A stretch of DNA of 64,000 bases from Variovorax sp. RA8 (GCF_901827175.1 NZ_LR594662.1:6262001-6326000); one strand, 5' to 3'; positions 15,664 to 24,909 are shown, counted from the first letter of the stretch. Notes: generated by a model not told the origin, from the letters alone. A program made the numbers and translations.

Positions 15664-16710
15664 ATGTCCACCCTGTCTGCTCCCGTTTCCGCTCCCGCTT
15701 CCGCTTCCACCGTCGCGCGCATGCGCGCCCACGTGCTGGACGAGGTCGATGGCCCGCTGCAGCTGCGCGAATTACCGCTGCCTCGCGCCGGTCACGGCCA
15801 GGTCCTGGTCCGCATCGATGCCAGTGGCGTCAACCCGCTGGACACGAAGATCCGCGCCGGCCAGGCGGCCCACGCGCGCCAGCCCCTGCCGGCGGTCCTC
15901 GGCATGGACCTGGCCGGCAGGGTCGAAGGCGTCGGCGACGGCGTGAGCCGCTTCGTTCCGGGCGACAGGGTCTACGGGCTGGCCGGCGGCATCGGCGGTC
16001 TGCAAGGGTCGCTGGCGGACTACGCCGCGGTCGACGCCGACCTGCTGGCCCGCGCGCCGTCGAACCTGTCGCCGCGCGAGGCCGCGGCCCTGCCGCTGGT
16101 GTTCATCACCGCCTGGGAAGGCCTGGTCGACCGCGCGAACGTGCAGCCGGGCCAGACGGTGCTCGTCCATGGCGGTGCGGGCGGCGTCGGCCACGTCGCG
16201 ATCCAACTGGCGCGCGCACGCGGCGCGCGGGTCTTCGCAACCGGCAATGGCGCGCAGCAGGAGACGATACGTCGCCTCGGCGCTACGCCCATCGACTACA
16301 CCGCCGAGACAGTCGCGCAGTACATGCAGCGCCTGACGGACGGCGAGGGTTTCGACATCGTCTACGACACGGTCGGCGGGCCGGTGCTGGATGCGTCTTT
16401 CGAAGCGGTGCGCATCTACACCGGGCATGTGGTCAGCGCGCTGGGCTGGGGCACCCATCGGCTCGCGCCGCTGTCCTTCCGGGCGGGCACGTACTCGGGC
16501 GTGTTCACCTTGCTGCCCATGATCTCCGGCCGTGGCCGCGCCCACCACGGCGAGATCCTGGCGCAGGCGACCCGCCTGGCCGAGTCGGGCCAGCTTGCGC
16601 CGCTGATGGACGCGAGGCGCTTCGGTTTCGAGGATGCCGATGCGGCACAGCGGGTGGTGGCCGCGCAGCAGGCGCAAGGGCGCATAGTGGTCGAGATGGG
16701 CACGGCATGA
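15664..16710 (+). CDS. Zinc-independent quinone oxidoreductase (MDR family)
   Basis: This 348-residue medium-chain dehydrogenase/reductase has a GroES-like N-terminal domain (LPRAGHGQVLVRIDASGVNPLDTKIRAG, VLGMDLAGRVEGVG) and a Rossmann domain with LVHGGAGGVGHVAIQLARARGARVFATG. The structural zinc cysteines are absent, which puts it with NADPH:quinone reductase-like enzymes. ATG 15664 is preferred because residues upstream in the same frame are not family-like, and the protein opens with a short Ser/Ala-rich tail. It is divergent from the LysR gene at 14708. The substrate may be a quinone or an alpha,beta-unsaturated carbonyl. Confidence 0.9.
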   Translation: MSTLSAPVSAPASASTVARMRAHVLDEVDGPLQLRELPLPRAGHGQVLVRIDASGVNPLDTKIRAGQAAHARQPLPAVLGMDLAGRVEGVGDGVSRFVPGDRVYGLAGGIGGLQGSLADYAAVDADLLARAPSNLSPREAAALPLVFITAWEGLVDRANVQPGQTVLVHGGAGGVGHVAIQLARARGARVFATGNGAQQETIRRLGATPIDYTAETVAQYMQRLTDGEGFDIVYDTVGGPVLDASFEAVRIYTGHVVSALGWGTHRLAPLSFRAGTYSGVFTLLPMISGRGRAHHGEILAQATRLAESGQLAPLMDARRFGFEDADAAQRVVAAQQAQGRIVVEMGTA

Positions 16711-16746
16711 GCGCTCGCAGCCAACGGCCGCGCTGCCGGCCGGCGG

Positions 16747-17430
16747 TCAGCGCCCGAGCGAGCCGGCCGCGGCCGTGATCTCCGCCGCGTCCGGGAAGTA
16801 GCACAGGCTGCTCGGCCCATCCGGCGCCTCGATGTGCTCCCAGGCAATGATGCCGGCTTCGTCGATCAAGAAGTGCCCGACCAGCTGCGTGGCATGGCTT
16901 GCCATGATCGCGCTGTCGGCGTCGTCCAGCTCGAAGCCGTCCTGCGCATTGAGCGCGGCATTGGCGGCCATCGGCTGCGTGGGCTGCGGCAGCTCGCCGG
17001 TGGGGTTGATGCGTGCCGCCTCGAAGTCCGCCATCCGCGTGCGCGAAGGCCACTGGGGCACCTCGCTGCTGCCCTCGGGCAGGAATTCGAGGCGCGGCAC
17101 GCCGAAGGCCCGGTGCGTGCGGCAATCCGGGTCCGCCAGCAGCAGCAGCGGCATCGGCCGGTAGCCGAAGTACAGGCGTGCGCGTTCCACCGGCGTGTTG
17201 ATCACCGCCACCGTCTCGACCCCCGCGGCGCGCAGGGTCGGCTGCATGTCGGCGAGCTGTCTCACCTGGCGGCGGCAGAAGGGGCAGTGCAGCCCGCGAA
17301 AGAGGCCGAGCACGAAGGGGCGCCCGCGCAGGTCCGCGAGCGACACCATGCCGCCTTCACGGTTGGCCGCGGGGAGCGTGAATCCGGGCGCGGGGTCTCC
17401 CGGTTGCAGCGGGTGGTGCAGGTCTCCCAC
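16747..17430 (-). CDS. AhpC/TSA-family peroxiredoxin-like protein
   Basis: This 227-residue thioredoxin-fold protein has PGDPAPGFTLPAANREGGMVSLADLRGRPFVLGLFRGLHCPFCRRQVRQLADM, where CPFC replaces the usual peroxiredoxin TxxC, as in the AhpC/TSA-like group with a CxxC site. The remaining part carries VAVINTPVERARLYFGYRPMPLLLLADPD and a C-terminal GHFLIDEAGIIAWEHIEA strand. I chose GTG 17430 because AAGGAG lies six bases upstream and the family-like region begins directly after it; the frame open to 17805 is not family-like. It probably reduces peroxides or disulfides in the cytoplasm. It is divergent from the kinase operon. Confidence 0.82.
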   Translation of the reverse strand: MGDLHHPLQPGDPAPGFTLPAANREGGMVSLADLRGRPFVLGLFRGLHCPFCRRQVRQLADMQPTLRAAGVETVAVINTPVERARLYFGYRPMPLLLLADPDCRTHRAFGVPRLEFLPEGSSEVPQWPSRTRMADFEAARINPTGELPQPTQPMAANAALNAQDGFELDDADSAIMASHATQLVGHFLIDEAGIIAWEHIEAPDGPSSLCYFPDAAEITAAAGSLGR

Positions 17431-17611
17431 GGGGCACTCCTTGGTCGGGTGGCTCTCGCGAGCGGGCGGGGCGTTCGACCGTATCACTTGTCGTGCGGCG
17501 GCACAACGTGGCGTGCCCCCGGCCCGCTCCCCCACCTGCCCCTGTGCGGCGGCGCGCGGGTGAACCACAATGCCATCGGGATGAATGGACCGGCACACGG
17601 TGGAGGTGTCC

Positions 17612-20602
17612 ATGCTGATCGACGCGGATTCGGACATGGCCCGCGCGCCACCGGGCTCAGCCCCGGCGCCGCCGGCAACGGACGCTGCGCCACGCGGGGA
17701 GGCGCTGCAACGGACCGCACGCCGCTGGCACCTGTTCCCCAAGTACGCGCTGCTGATCATCACGCTGGTCTGCGGCATGCTTGTCGCGAGCGGTGCGGTC
17801 GTCATCTACTTCTCTTACCGCGAGAACCAGTCGCACGTCGTCGCGCTGCAGGCCGAGAAGGCCCAGGCCGCAGCGACGCGCATCGAGCAGTACGTGCTGA
17901 ACATCGAGCAGCAACTGGGCTGGACCGCGCTGCCGCGCGCCGATGGACCCGGCAGCAATGCGCGGGAGGCACGCTACATCGAATACCTGAAGCTGCTGCG
18001 CCAGGCACCGCCGATCACCGACGTGGCGTGGATCGACAGCACCGGGCACGAACAGCTGCGCATCTCACGCCTGGGGATGAACGAGCTCGCCAGCGCCGTG
18101 GACCGCTCGGCCGAGCCGGCCTTCCGCAGCGCGATCGAGGGCCGGACCGGGTTCGGCCCTGTCCACTTCCGCATGGGCACCGAGCCCTACATGACGCTCG
18201 CGCGCCCCGCCGGGCCCGGCGGCGGCGTGACGATGGCCGAGCTCAACCTGAAGTTCGTCTGGGACGTGGTCTCGCGCATCCGCATCGGCGCGGGCGGCCT
18301 GGCCTACGTGGTGGATGCCGACGGCACGCTCATCGCCCACCCCGATATCAGCCTGGTGCTGAAGAAAACCGACATGAGCGCACTGCCACAGGTGGCGGCA
18401 CGGCTGCGGCCCGGCGCCGACGACGCGAGGGAGCTTGCGCGCGACCTGTCCGGCCAGCGGATGCTGGCGGCCCATACCCCGATTCCGTCGCTCGGCTGGA
18501 CGGTGTTCGTCGAGTCGCCCCGCGCCGAGGCCTTCGCGCCGCTGTACGTCATGCTGCAGCGCATGGGGCTGGTGCTCGTGCTGGCGGTGCTCGTCTCGAT
18601 GGCGGCGACCTTTTTCCTGGCGCGCGCGCTGGTGCGCCCGCTGCGCACGCTGCAGGCAGGCGCGGCGCAGATCGGCGCCGGTGACCTGGACCGGCGCATC
18701 GAGGTGCACACCGGCGACGAACTCGAAGGCCTTGCCGACCAATTCAACCGCATGGCCGCGCAGTTGCGCGAGTCGTATGCAGGGCTGGAGCGCAAGGTCC
18801 AGCAACGCACTGCCGAGCTGCGTGAAGCGCTGGCCTACCAGACCGCCATCAGCGAGGTGCTGCGCGTCATCAGCGAGTCCCCGACCGACGTGCAGCCGGT
18901 CTTCGAGGCGATCCTCGACTGCGCGGTGCGGCTGCTCGGCAGCCCGACCGCCGCGGTGTTCCGCTACGACGGGCGTCTGGTGCACCTGGTGGGCCAGCGC
19001 AACTGGTCGCCCTCTGCGATCGAGAACGCCAGGCGCTTCTACCCCGGGCCACCGGACCTGCGCATGATCAGCGGCCGGGTGATCGCGTCGCGCAAAGCCG
19101 TGACGATCGTCGATGCCTCGGCGGATGCAGCCTACGACCCCGCCACTGCCACGACCGGCCACTGGCGCCGCATGCTCGGCGTGCCGCTGCTGAAGGACGG
19201 CGCGCCCATCGGAGCGATCGCAGTGGCCTGGACCGACGCCGGCGACACGCCGCAGCGCCAGGTCGAGCTGCTGGAGACCTTCGCCGGCCAGGCCGCGATC
19301 GCCATCGAGAACCTGCGGCTCATCAACGAGACCCAGGACGCGCTGGCGCAGCAGACCGCCAGCGCCGAGGTCCTGCGGGTCATCAGCAGCTCGGTGGCGG
19401 ATACGAGGCCGGTGTTCGATGCCATCCTCGGCAGCTGCGAGCGCTTTCTCTCGGCGAGCGGGCTGGGCATCGCGCTGGTCGGCGACGACGGCATGATGCA
19501 CAACGGCGGCTTTCGCGGCGCCCGCGAGCAGCTGCTGCGCGCCATCGTCGGCGTCTTTCCGCGTCCGCTCGAGGGCAGCGCGACGGGGCTCGCGCTGCGC
19601 GAGCGGCGCGTCATCCACTACCCCGCCGTGCGCCATGACGCAGACGCACCGGCCGGCTTGCGCCACGCGGCCGAGTCCACCGGCGATTTCACGATCGCGA
19701 TCGCGCCGATGCTGTGGGACCAGCGCGGCGTCGGCGCGGTGCTGGTGCTGCGCGAGCCACCGAATGCCTTCTCGACCCAGGAACTCGCGCTGCTCAAGAC
19801 CTTTGCCGACCAGGCCGTCATCGCGATCCAGAACTCGCGCCTGTTCGGCGAGATCCAGGACAAGGGCCGCCAGCTCGAGCTGGCCAACAAGCACAAGTCG
19901 GAGTTCCTGGCGAACATGTCGCATGAGCTGCGCACGCCACTGAACGCGATCATCGGCTTCAGCGAGGTGCTGGCCGAGAGAATGTTCGGCGAGGTCAACG
20001 ACAAGCAGCTCGAATACCTGAAGGACATCCACAACTCCGGCCACCACCTGCTGAGCCTGATCAACGACATCCTCGATCTGTCCAAGATCGAGGCCGGCCG
20101 CATGGAGCTGGACCTGTCGAGCTTCAACCTGCCGATGCTGCTCGACAACACTGTCACGCTGGTGCGCGAGCGCGCGCTGCGGCATGGGCTGACGCTGGCG
20201 CTCGAGATCGACCCGGCCATCGGCGACTGGGTGGCCGACGCGCGCAAGCTCAAGCAGGTGGTGATCAACCTGCTGTCGAACGCGGTCAAGTTCACGCCCC
20301 CGGGCGGGCGCGTGACGATGCGAGCACGCGCGCTCGACCAGGCCGTCGAGATCGCGGTGGTCGACACCGGCGTGGGCATCGCAGCCGACCAGCAGGCGCT
20401 GGTGTTCGAGGAATTCCGCCAAGCCGGCGGCGACTATCTGCGCAAGGCCGAGGGTACCGGCCTCGGCCTTGCGCTGGCGAGGCGCTTCGTCGAGCTGCAC
20501 GGCGGCACCCTGCGGGTGGAAAGCGCCCCGGGCGAGGGCTCGACCTTCGCCTTCGTGCTGCCCCGGCGGGCGCCGGGGGACACGCCGCAAGAACGGGATT
20601 GA
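17612..20602 (+). CDS. Membrane sensor histidine kinase (Cache, HAMP, two GAF, HisKA, HATPase)
   Basis: The 996-residue protein has one helix after the N-terminus (YALLIITLVCGMLVASGAVVIYF), a periplasmic Cache-type sensor with GGLAYVVDADGTLIAHPD, and a second helix (GLVLVLAVLVSMAATFFLA). HAMP follows (VRPLRTLQAGAAQIGAGDLDRRI), then two GAF domains each introduced by SAEVLRVIS-like helices, and HisKA with the phosphoacceptor His771 (SEFLANMSHELRTPLNAIIGF). HATPase boxes NLLSNAVKFT, DTGVGI and GTGLGLAL complete it. It should phosphorylate the receivers encoded downstream. ATG 17612 is preferred over 17585 because GGAGG precedes it. The start is 181 bp from the divergent peroxiredoxin-like gene. 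Confidence 0.93.
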   Translation: MLIDADSDMARAPPGSAPAPPATDAAPRGEALQRTARRWHLFPKYALLIITLVCGMLVASGAVVIYFSYRENQSHVVALQAEKAQAAATRIEQYVLNIEQQLGWTALPRADGPGSNAREARYIEYLKLLRQAPPITDVAWIDSTGHEQLRISRLGMNELASAVDRSAEPAFRSAIEGRTGFGPVHFRMGTEPYMTLARPAGPGGGVTMAELNLKFVWDVVSRIRIGAGGLAYVVDADGTLIAHPDISLVLKKTDMSALPQVAARLRPGADDARELARDLSGQRMLAAHTPIPSLGWTVFVESPRAEAFAPLYVMLQRMGLVLVLAVLVSMAATFFLARALVRPLRTLQAGAAQIGAGDLDRRIEVHTGDELEGLADQFNRMAAQLRESYAGLERKVQQRTAELREALAYQTAISEVLRVISESPTDVQPVFEAILDCAVRLLGSPTAAVFRYDGRLVHLVGQRNWSPSAIENARRFYPGPPDLRMISGRVIASRKAVTIVDASADAAYDPATATTGHWRRMLGVPLLKDGAPIGAIAVAWTDAGDTPQRQVELLETFAGQAAIAIENLRLINETQDALAQQTASAEVLRVISSSVADTRPVFDAILGSCERFLSASGLGIALVGDDGMMHNGGFRGAREQLLRAIVGVFPRPLEGSATGLALRERRVIHYPAVRHDADAPAGLRHAAESTGDFTIAIAPMLWDQRGVGAVLVLREPPNAFSTQELALLKTFADQAVIAIQNSRLFGEIQDKGRQLELANKHKSEFLANMSHELRTPLNAIIGFSEVLAERMFGEVNDKQLEYLKDIHNSGHHLLSLINDILDLSKIEAGRMELDLSSFNLPMLLDNTVTLVRERALRHGLTLALEIDPAIGDWVADARKLKQVVINLLSNAVKFTPPGGRVTMRARALDQAVEIAVVDTGVGIAADQQALVFEEFRQAGGDYLRKAEGTGLGLALARRFVELHGGTLRVESAPGEGSTFAFVLPRRAPGDTPQERD

Positions 20603-20625
20603 TCGCCGAGGGCAAGAGGAGGAAC

Positions 20626-21702
20626 ATGGCGCCCAGGCTCCACATTCCGCGCGCCCGCCCACGGCGCGTCGACAAGGTGATCGGCATGACATCGAACGGG
20701 GCAAGGATCGTGCTTTCGCGGCGTGCCGCGATCGTCACCGCGTTCGCGGCTCTCGCGATGCCGTCTGGGGGGCAGCCGCGAAGGGCGGAAGCGGCCAAGG
20801 CGCGGCTGGGCATCCTCAGCGCCTCGACCCCCGACCCGGTCACGCTGCGCACCCAGATCGAGCCGCTGCGCCAGGGGATGCGCGAGCTGGGCTACGTCGA
20901 GGGGCAGAACCTGTCCATCGAACTTCGCTGGGCGGAGGGAAAGTTCGAGCGCCTGCCCGCCTTGCTCGACGAGTTGCTGCGGCTCGACATCGACGTGCTG
21001 ATGACCACCAGCCCGCGGCCGGCGATGCTCGCAAAGGAGGTGGTGAAGACCTTGCCGATCATCGCCGTGGGTGTCGACGACCCCGTGAAGTCGGGACTGG
21101 TCGCCGACCATATACGCCCAGGCGGGAACATCACCGGCATCTCCGCCGCGTTCGACGGCCTCATGCAAAAGCGCCTGCAGCTCCTCAAGGACATCCTGCC
21201 GACGGCGCGCCGCTTTGCCATCGTGTTCAACCCGAACACCCTGCCGAGGGCGGAGCTCGCGCGGGGCGTGGCCAGGTGGGAACCGGCCCTCGGCGTGGCG
21301 CTGCAGATCGAGGAAGTACGCGGGCCGGATGATTTCGAGCCCGCCTTCGCGTCCATCGTCGGCGCAGGCACGAACGCGATTGCCCTCGTGGCCGACCCCA
21401 TGATCTGGACCGAGCGCACCAGGCTCGGCGCGTTGTGCACAAAGCACCGCCTGCCGTCGATCTGGGGAGGCGCGGCCTACCTCGAGGCCGGCGGCCTGCT
21501 TTCCTACCAGGGCGACTGGTCCGCGCTCTTCTACCGCGCCGCCGCCTTCGTCGACAAGATCCTTAAGGGCACCAAGCCCGGCGACATCCCCTTCGAGCAG
21601 GGCACCAAGCTGGAACTCGCCGTCAACCTCCAGGCGGCCAAGGCGCTCGGCCTGACGATTCCGCACAGCGTGCTGGTGAGCGCCGACCGGTTGATCGAAT
21701 GA
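20626..21702 (+). CDS. ABC-type substrate-binding protein (ABC_sub_bind family) inside the kinase operon
   Basis: This 358-residue periplasmic binding protein has the family pattern KARLGILSASTPDPVTLRTQIEPLRQGMRELGYVEGQNLSIELRWAEGKFERLPALLDELLRLDIDVLMTTSPRPAMLAKE, then PGGNITGIS and a C-terminal KLELAVNLQAAKALGLTIPHSVLVSADRLIE. A Tat-like signal (LSRRAAIVTAFAALAMP) is present. ATG 20626 has a very strong AGGAGG; ATG 20686 would give a more usual signal-peptide length. No permease or ATPase is nearby. It sits 23 bp after the kinase and 16 bp before a receiver gene, so a sensory accessory role with the kinase is plausible. Confidence 0.87.
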   Translation: MAPRLHIPRARPRRVDKVIGMTSNGARIVLSRRAAIVTAFAALAMPSGGQPRRAEAAKARLGILSASTPDPVTLRTQIEPLRQGMRELGYVEGQNLSIELRWAEGKFERLPALLDELLRLDIDVLMTTSPRPAMLAKEVVKTLPIIAVGVDDPVKSGLVADHIRPGGNITGISAAFDGLMQKRLQLLKDILPTARRFAIVFNPNTLPRAELARGVARWEPALGVALQIEEVRGPDDFEPAFASIVGAGTNAIALVADPMIWTERTRLGALCTKHRLPSIWGGAAYLEAGGLLSYQGDWSALFYRAAAFVDKILKGTKPGDIPFEQGTKLELAVNLQAAKALGLTIPHSVLVSADRLIE

Positions 21703-21718
21703 CGCCGGGGGCACCACC

Positions 21719-22111
21719 ATGACCCGGACCGTGAGCACCATCCTGATCATCGAGGACAACGACAAAAACATGAAGCTGGTGCGCGACATCCTCCGGCACG
21801 AGGGCTACGCCACGCTCGAGGCGGCGACCGGCCGCGAGGGCCTTCGCCTCGCCCTCGAGGCGCGACCCCACCTGGTGTTGATGGACATCCAGCTGCCCGA
21901 CACCGACGGCATCGCCGTGCTGCGCGAAATCCGCCGCGACGCCGCGCTCGACGCGGTGCCCGTGCTCGCGGTCTCGGCCTCGGTGATGCCCGACGAGCAG
22001 CAGAAGATCGTCAGCTCCGGCTTCGACGCCTTCATCACCAAGCCGATCCAGCTGCAGCAGTTTCGCGAGACGGTGCAGCGCATGTTGAAGGAAGGCCGTC
22101 CGCAACGATGA
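21719..22111 (+). CDS. CheY/DivK-like single-domain response regulator
   Basis: The 130-residue receiver has IEDNDKNMKLVRDIL (acidic pair and Asn), the phosphoacceptor in LVLMDIQLPDTDG, VLAVSASVMP (Ser of the switch) and the conserved Lys in ITKPIQLQQF. There is no output domain. The EDN-x-x-N motif resembles DivK-type and phosphorelay receivers that act with HisKA kinases. The ATG is 16 bp after the binding-protein gene, and the stop overlaps the receiver-cyclase gene by 4 bp (ATGA), so the set is cotranscribed. Confidence 0.93.
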   Translation: MTRTVSTILIIEDNDKNMKLVRDILRHEGYATLEAATGREGLRLALEARPHLVLMDIQLPDTDGIAVLREIRRDAALDAVPVLAVSASVMPDEQQKIVSSGFDAFITKPIQLQQFRETVQRMLKEGRPQR

Positions 22112-23349
22112 CCACCGCCCGGCCGCCCGAACGCGCGAGCACCCCCTCGGGGGGCAGCGCAGTACACGAAGTGACGAGCGTGGGGGCGCCATTCCCCCCC
22201 ACCATCCTCGTCGTCGACGACACCCCGCTCAACGCCAAGCTCCTGGCCGACCTTCTCGGCGCCAAGGGCTACCGGCCCGTGACCGCCGCCTCGGGCGCCG
22301 AGGCGCTGAAGAAGCTGGCCGACGAGAAGCCCGACCTGGTGCTGCTCGACGTGATGATGCCGGGCATGAGCGGCTACGAGGTGTGCGCCGCAATCCGCGC
22401 CGACCCGGACCACGCAATGCTGCCCGTCGTACTGGTCACCGCACTCGATCCGGCCAGGGAGCGGGTCAAGGGCCTGGAGGCCGGCGCCGACGACTTCCTG
22501 AGCAAGCCGGTCGCGCAGGCCGAGCTGCTGGCGCGCGTGAAGTCGCTGCTTCGAATCAAGCAGCTCTACGACGAGGTCGAGCGCCAGAGGAGCGCGCTGG
22601 CCGAGTGGAACCGCACGCTGGCCCAGCGGGTGCATGAGGGCGTGCGCGAGCTCGAGCGCGTGGGCCGCCTGCGACGCTTCTTCTCGCCACAGCTCGCCGA
22701 GGCCATCGTCAATGGCGGGGCCACCGATCCGCTCAAGAGCCATCGTTGCGAGATCACCGTCGTCTTCCTCGACCTGCGCGGCTTCACCGCCTTCACCGAG
22801 ACCGCGGACCCGGAGGAAGTGATGGCCGTGCTCGCCGATTACCACGCGGCGATGGGGCAGCGCATCCTCGAGTTCGAGGGCACGCTGGAGCGCTTCACCG
22901 GCGACGGGATCATGGTCTTCTTCAATGATCCGACACCGATCCCCGACCCCGCCCCGCGCGCTGCGCGCATGGCCCTGGCGATGCAGGAAGACGTCGCGCT
23001 GCTGGCCGAGCGCTGGCGCAAACGCGGCCACGCGTTGCAGATGGGCGTAGGCATTGCGCAGGGCTTCGCCACGCTCGGCGGCATTGGCTTTCCGGGGCGC
23101 ATCGACTACGGGGCGATCGGCACCGTGACCAACCTGGCGGCACGGCTGTGCGGGGAGGCGCGGGGCGGCGAGATACTGGTGTCGCAGCGCGTGTGGGGAT
23201 TGATCGAAGGCATCGTCGACGGCGAATCCGCGGGCGCGCTCGTGCTGAAGGGATTTGCGCGGCCGGTGGAGGCGGCCCGGCTGCGTGGCGGCAGAGACAC
23301 CGCTGCCGACGCGGACATCAGCCCCCGCCCTGACTGCGCTCCCACGTAG
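22108..23349 (+). CDS. Response regulator with class III adenylate/guanylate cyclase domain
   Basis: This 413-residue protein has a receiver domain (ILVVDDTPLNAKLLADLLGAKGY, phosphoacceptor in LVLLDVMMPGMSGYE, Lys in LSKPVAQAELLARVKSLL), a coiled-coil linker (about residues 150-190, LAEWNRTLAQRVHEGVRELERVGRLRRFFSPQ) and a class III cyclase (VVFLDLRGFTAFTE, FTGDGIMVFFNDP, YGAIGTVTNLAARLCGEA). Both metal-binding Asp residues are present, and NLAARL retains the Asn and Arg of the transition-state motif, so it is likely catalytically active, producing cAMP or cGMP. It probably converts the kinase signal into a cyclic nucleotide. Confidence 0.93.
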   Translation: MTTARPPERASTPSGGSAVHEVTSVGAPFPPTILVVDDTPLNAKLLADLLGAKGYRPVTAASGAEALKKLADEKPDLVLLDVMMPGMSGYEVCAAIRADPDHAMLPVVLVTALDPARERVKGLEAGADDFLSKPVAQAELLARVKSLLRIKQLYDEVERQRSALAEWNRTLAQRVHEGVRELERVGRLRRFFSPQLAEAIVNGGATDPLKSHRCEITVVFLDLRGFTAFTETADPEEVMAVLADYHAAMGQRILEFEGTLERFTGDGIMVFFNDPTPIPDPAPRAARMALAMQEDVALLAERWRKRGHALQMGVGIAQGFATLGGIGFPGRIDYGAIGTVTNLAARLCGEARGGEILVSQRVWGLIEGIVDGESAGALVLKGFARPVEAARLRGGRDTAADADISPRPDCAPT

Positions 23350-23498
23350 GCCATCCGCCATATGGAGAGAGCCGCGCTTTGGGCGTACAACATTGACGCC
23401 CGAGGGGCCCGAGCGGCTGTCGGTGGGTGTGTGCAATGTCCAGAGGTGATCGGCTTTGGCCCTGGTATCACCGCCCGTGGCGGGGCAAGGGAAAGACC

Positions 23499-24038
23499 AT
23501 GGACAAACCTTGCGGTAAGGCCGTGCTCTGCGCTGGCGCAGCAGCGGCGGCGCTGATGTCGATGAGTTTTGCATGGGCCCACGAACCGGGCCGGATGACT
23601 GGCGGCGGCAGCTTCTTCTGCCCCTACTACGGTGGGTATCAGAGAGTGACCCACGGATTCGAGCTGCATTGCGGAACGGGTGGCGCATTCGAAGGGGCCG
23701 ACCCCGCGGAGCCGAACAACCTCGAGATCAACTTCTCCGGTGGCGACAATTTCCACCTGACCACCCTGACGAAAGGTCTTTGCAGCGACGACCTCGCCAT
23801 CGACCAGAAGCCTCCTGTCGCGCCCTTCGACACCTTCGTGGGCGAAGGCACCGGAACCTTCAACGGACAGCCCGCGACGATCAGCTTCACCTTCGTCGAT
23901 GCCGGAGAGCCGGGCACATCGGACACTGCCCGGGTTCTCATCACCGCCGGATCGACGGTGCTGGATTGCGATGACGCAGCTGCCCCGCTGACCTTCGGCA
24001 ATCACCAGGCGCACAAGCTGACGGGCGGCAGCAAGTAA
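23499..24038 (+). CDS. Secreted protein of unknown function (post-COAP-like)
   Basis: This 179-residue protein has a signal peptide (VLCAGAAAAALMSMSFAWA) followed by GRMTGGGSFFC, GGYQRVTHGFELHCG, NNLEINFSGGDNFHLTTLTKGLCSDDL, GEGTGTFNGQPATISFTFVDAGEPGTSDTARVLI and a C-terminal HKLTGGSK. The TGGGS / VTHGFELHC / NNLEINF arrangement recurs in beta-sandwich domains of secreted proteins, but no function is known to me. Four Cys residues in the mature part could form disulfides. AAGGGAA precedes the ATG at 23499; in-frame sequence upstream has no family-like content. It follows the cyclase gene by 149 bp and precedes another small exported protein. Confidence 0.75.
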   Translation: MDKPCGKAVLCAGAAAAALMSMSFAWAHEPGRMTGGGSFFCPYYGGYQRVTHGFELHCGTGGAFEGADPAEPNNLEINFSGGDNFHLTTLTKGLCSDDLAIDQKPPVAPFDTFVGEGTGTFNGQPATISFTFVDAGEPGTSDTARVLITAGSTVLDCDDAAAPLTFGNHQAHKLTGGSK

Positions 24039-24068
24039 CGTCCCCGCGCCGACCCAGGAGGCTCCCTC

Positions 24069-24443
24069 GTGGCCAGCGGAAAAGGAAAGCATCGAGCGCG
24101 CCGGGCATGGGCAGGCCTGTGCCTGGCAGCGCTTTCGCTGGCCCCGGCCGGAGCGTTGCTCGCCGCCGAGACCGGCAGGAGTGCCTTCATCGAATTCGGC
24201 ACGGGCCAGCAGCCCGGCCATGTCGATGTCCAGGGCGCCGAGCCGGACTTCGCGAGCCTGGGCGGCGCGCTCTACAACCCCTTCAGCCCCGCCTTCGAGA
24301 CGGTGGCTACGGCGCCCAGCGCCGCCTCGCCGCCGCGGCGCGAGAGCGACGATGGAAGCCGCGGCCTGGTCACGACGAGCGTCGCGGCTTTCATCGCGGC
24401 CGGGTGCCTGGGCCTACTCGTTCGCCTCCTGGTGGCGAGCTAG
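24069..24443 (+). CDS. Small exported/membrane protein, function unknown
   Basis: This 124-residue protein starts at GTG 24069 behind AGGAGG. It has a signal-like hydrophobic helix (AGLCLAALSLAPAGALLAAE), a low-complexity mature region, and a C-terminal hydrophobic helix (VTTSVAAFIAAGCLGLLVRLL) with basic residues before it. It may be anchored at both ends. I do not recognise the family. It starts 30 bp after the stop of the secreted protein at 23499, and the two may form an operon. Confidence 0.55.
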   Translation: MASGKGKHRARRAWAGLCLAALSLAPAGALLAAETGRSAFIEFGTGQQPGHVDVQGAEPDFASLGGALYNPFSPAFETVATAPSAASPPRRESDDGSRGLVTTSVAAFIAAGCLGLLVRLLVAS

Positions 24444-24544
24444 GAGCGCGCGGCTGCCGGCTTTCATGCCCCTTCAATTGTTTGCAGCCTGGTCCAGAAA
24501 AGCCGCAAAGTTACAGGGTCGGCCGGCCCGAGCGGGAGAGCATC

Positions 24545-24892
24545 ATGATCTCGACGATTGCGAAACAAGTCTGCTTCCAGCTCGACAGCCGATTGACCGC
24601 GGCTGAAGCAACGCTGGCGGCCGACGCAATGGCATCTCCAGTTCTCGCGGCGGTTGTCGCGGAGTTTCGGCGGAAGTTCGCGAAGACGCGACCTTCGATG
24701 GAAGGCGACGCTGCAGGCGGCCAACGGGAGGCCGTGGTGGAACTTGAGCAGGCGGCCGACAGTGCCAAGTGGGCGGCTTTGGCGGACCCGGGTGCGTCCG
24801 AACAGAGCAAGCTGGCAGTCGTCGCCGCGCACGACGCGATCTGCTGGTTCAAGGCGACCGGCTCACTGCTCGACCGGGAGTTCGCCGAATAA
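24545..24892 (+). CDS. Small alpha-helical hypothetical protein
   Basis: This 115-residue ORF begins MISTIAKQVCFQLDSRLTAAEATLAADAMASPVLAAVVAEFRRKF and is Ala/Glu-rich and helical through VVELEQAADSAKWAALADPGASEQSKLAVVAAHDAICWFKATGS. A GAGCGGGAGAG sequence precedes the ATG. No motif suggests a function. Third-position GC bias supports coding. It lies between the small exported protein and a convergent receiver gene. Confidence 0.55.
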   Translation: MISTIAKQVCFQLDSRLTAAEATLAADAMASPVLAAVVAEFRRKFAKTRPSMEGDAAGGQREAVVELEQAADSAKWAALADPGASEQSKLAVVAAHDAICWFKATGSLLDREFAE

Positions 24893-24909
24893 CCCCGCAG
24901 GCAGACTGG

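Noticed and set aside
18065..20704. 879-codon minus-strand frame opposite the sensor kinase
   Set aside because: The peptide has no domain and mirrors the high-GC codon pattern of the kinase; typical antisense shadow.
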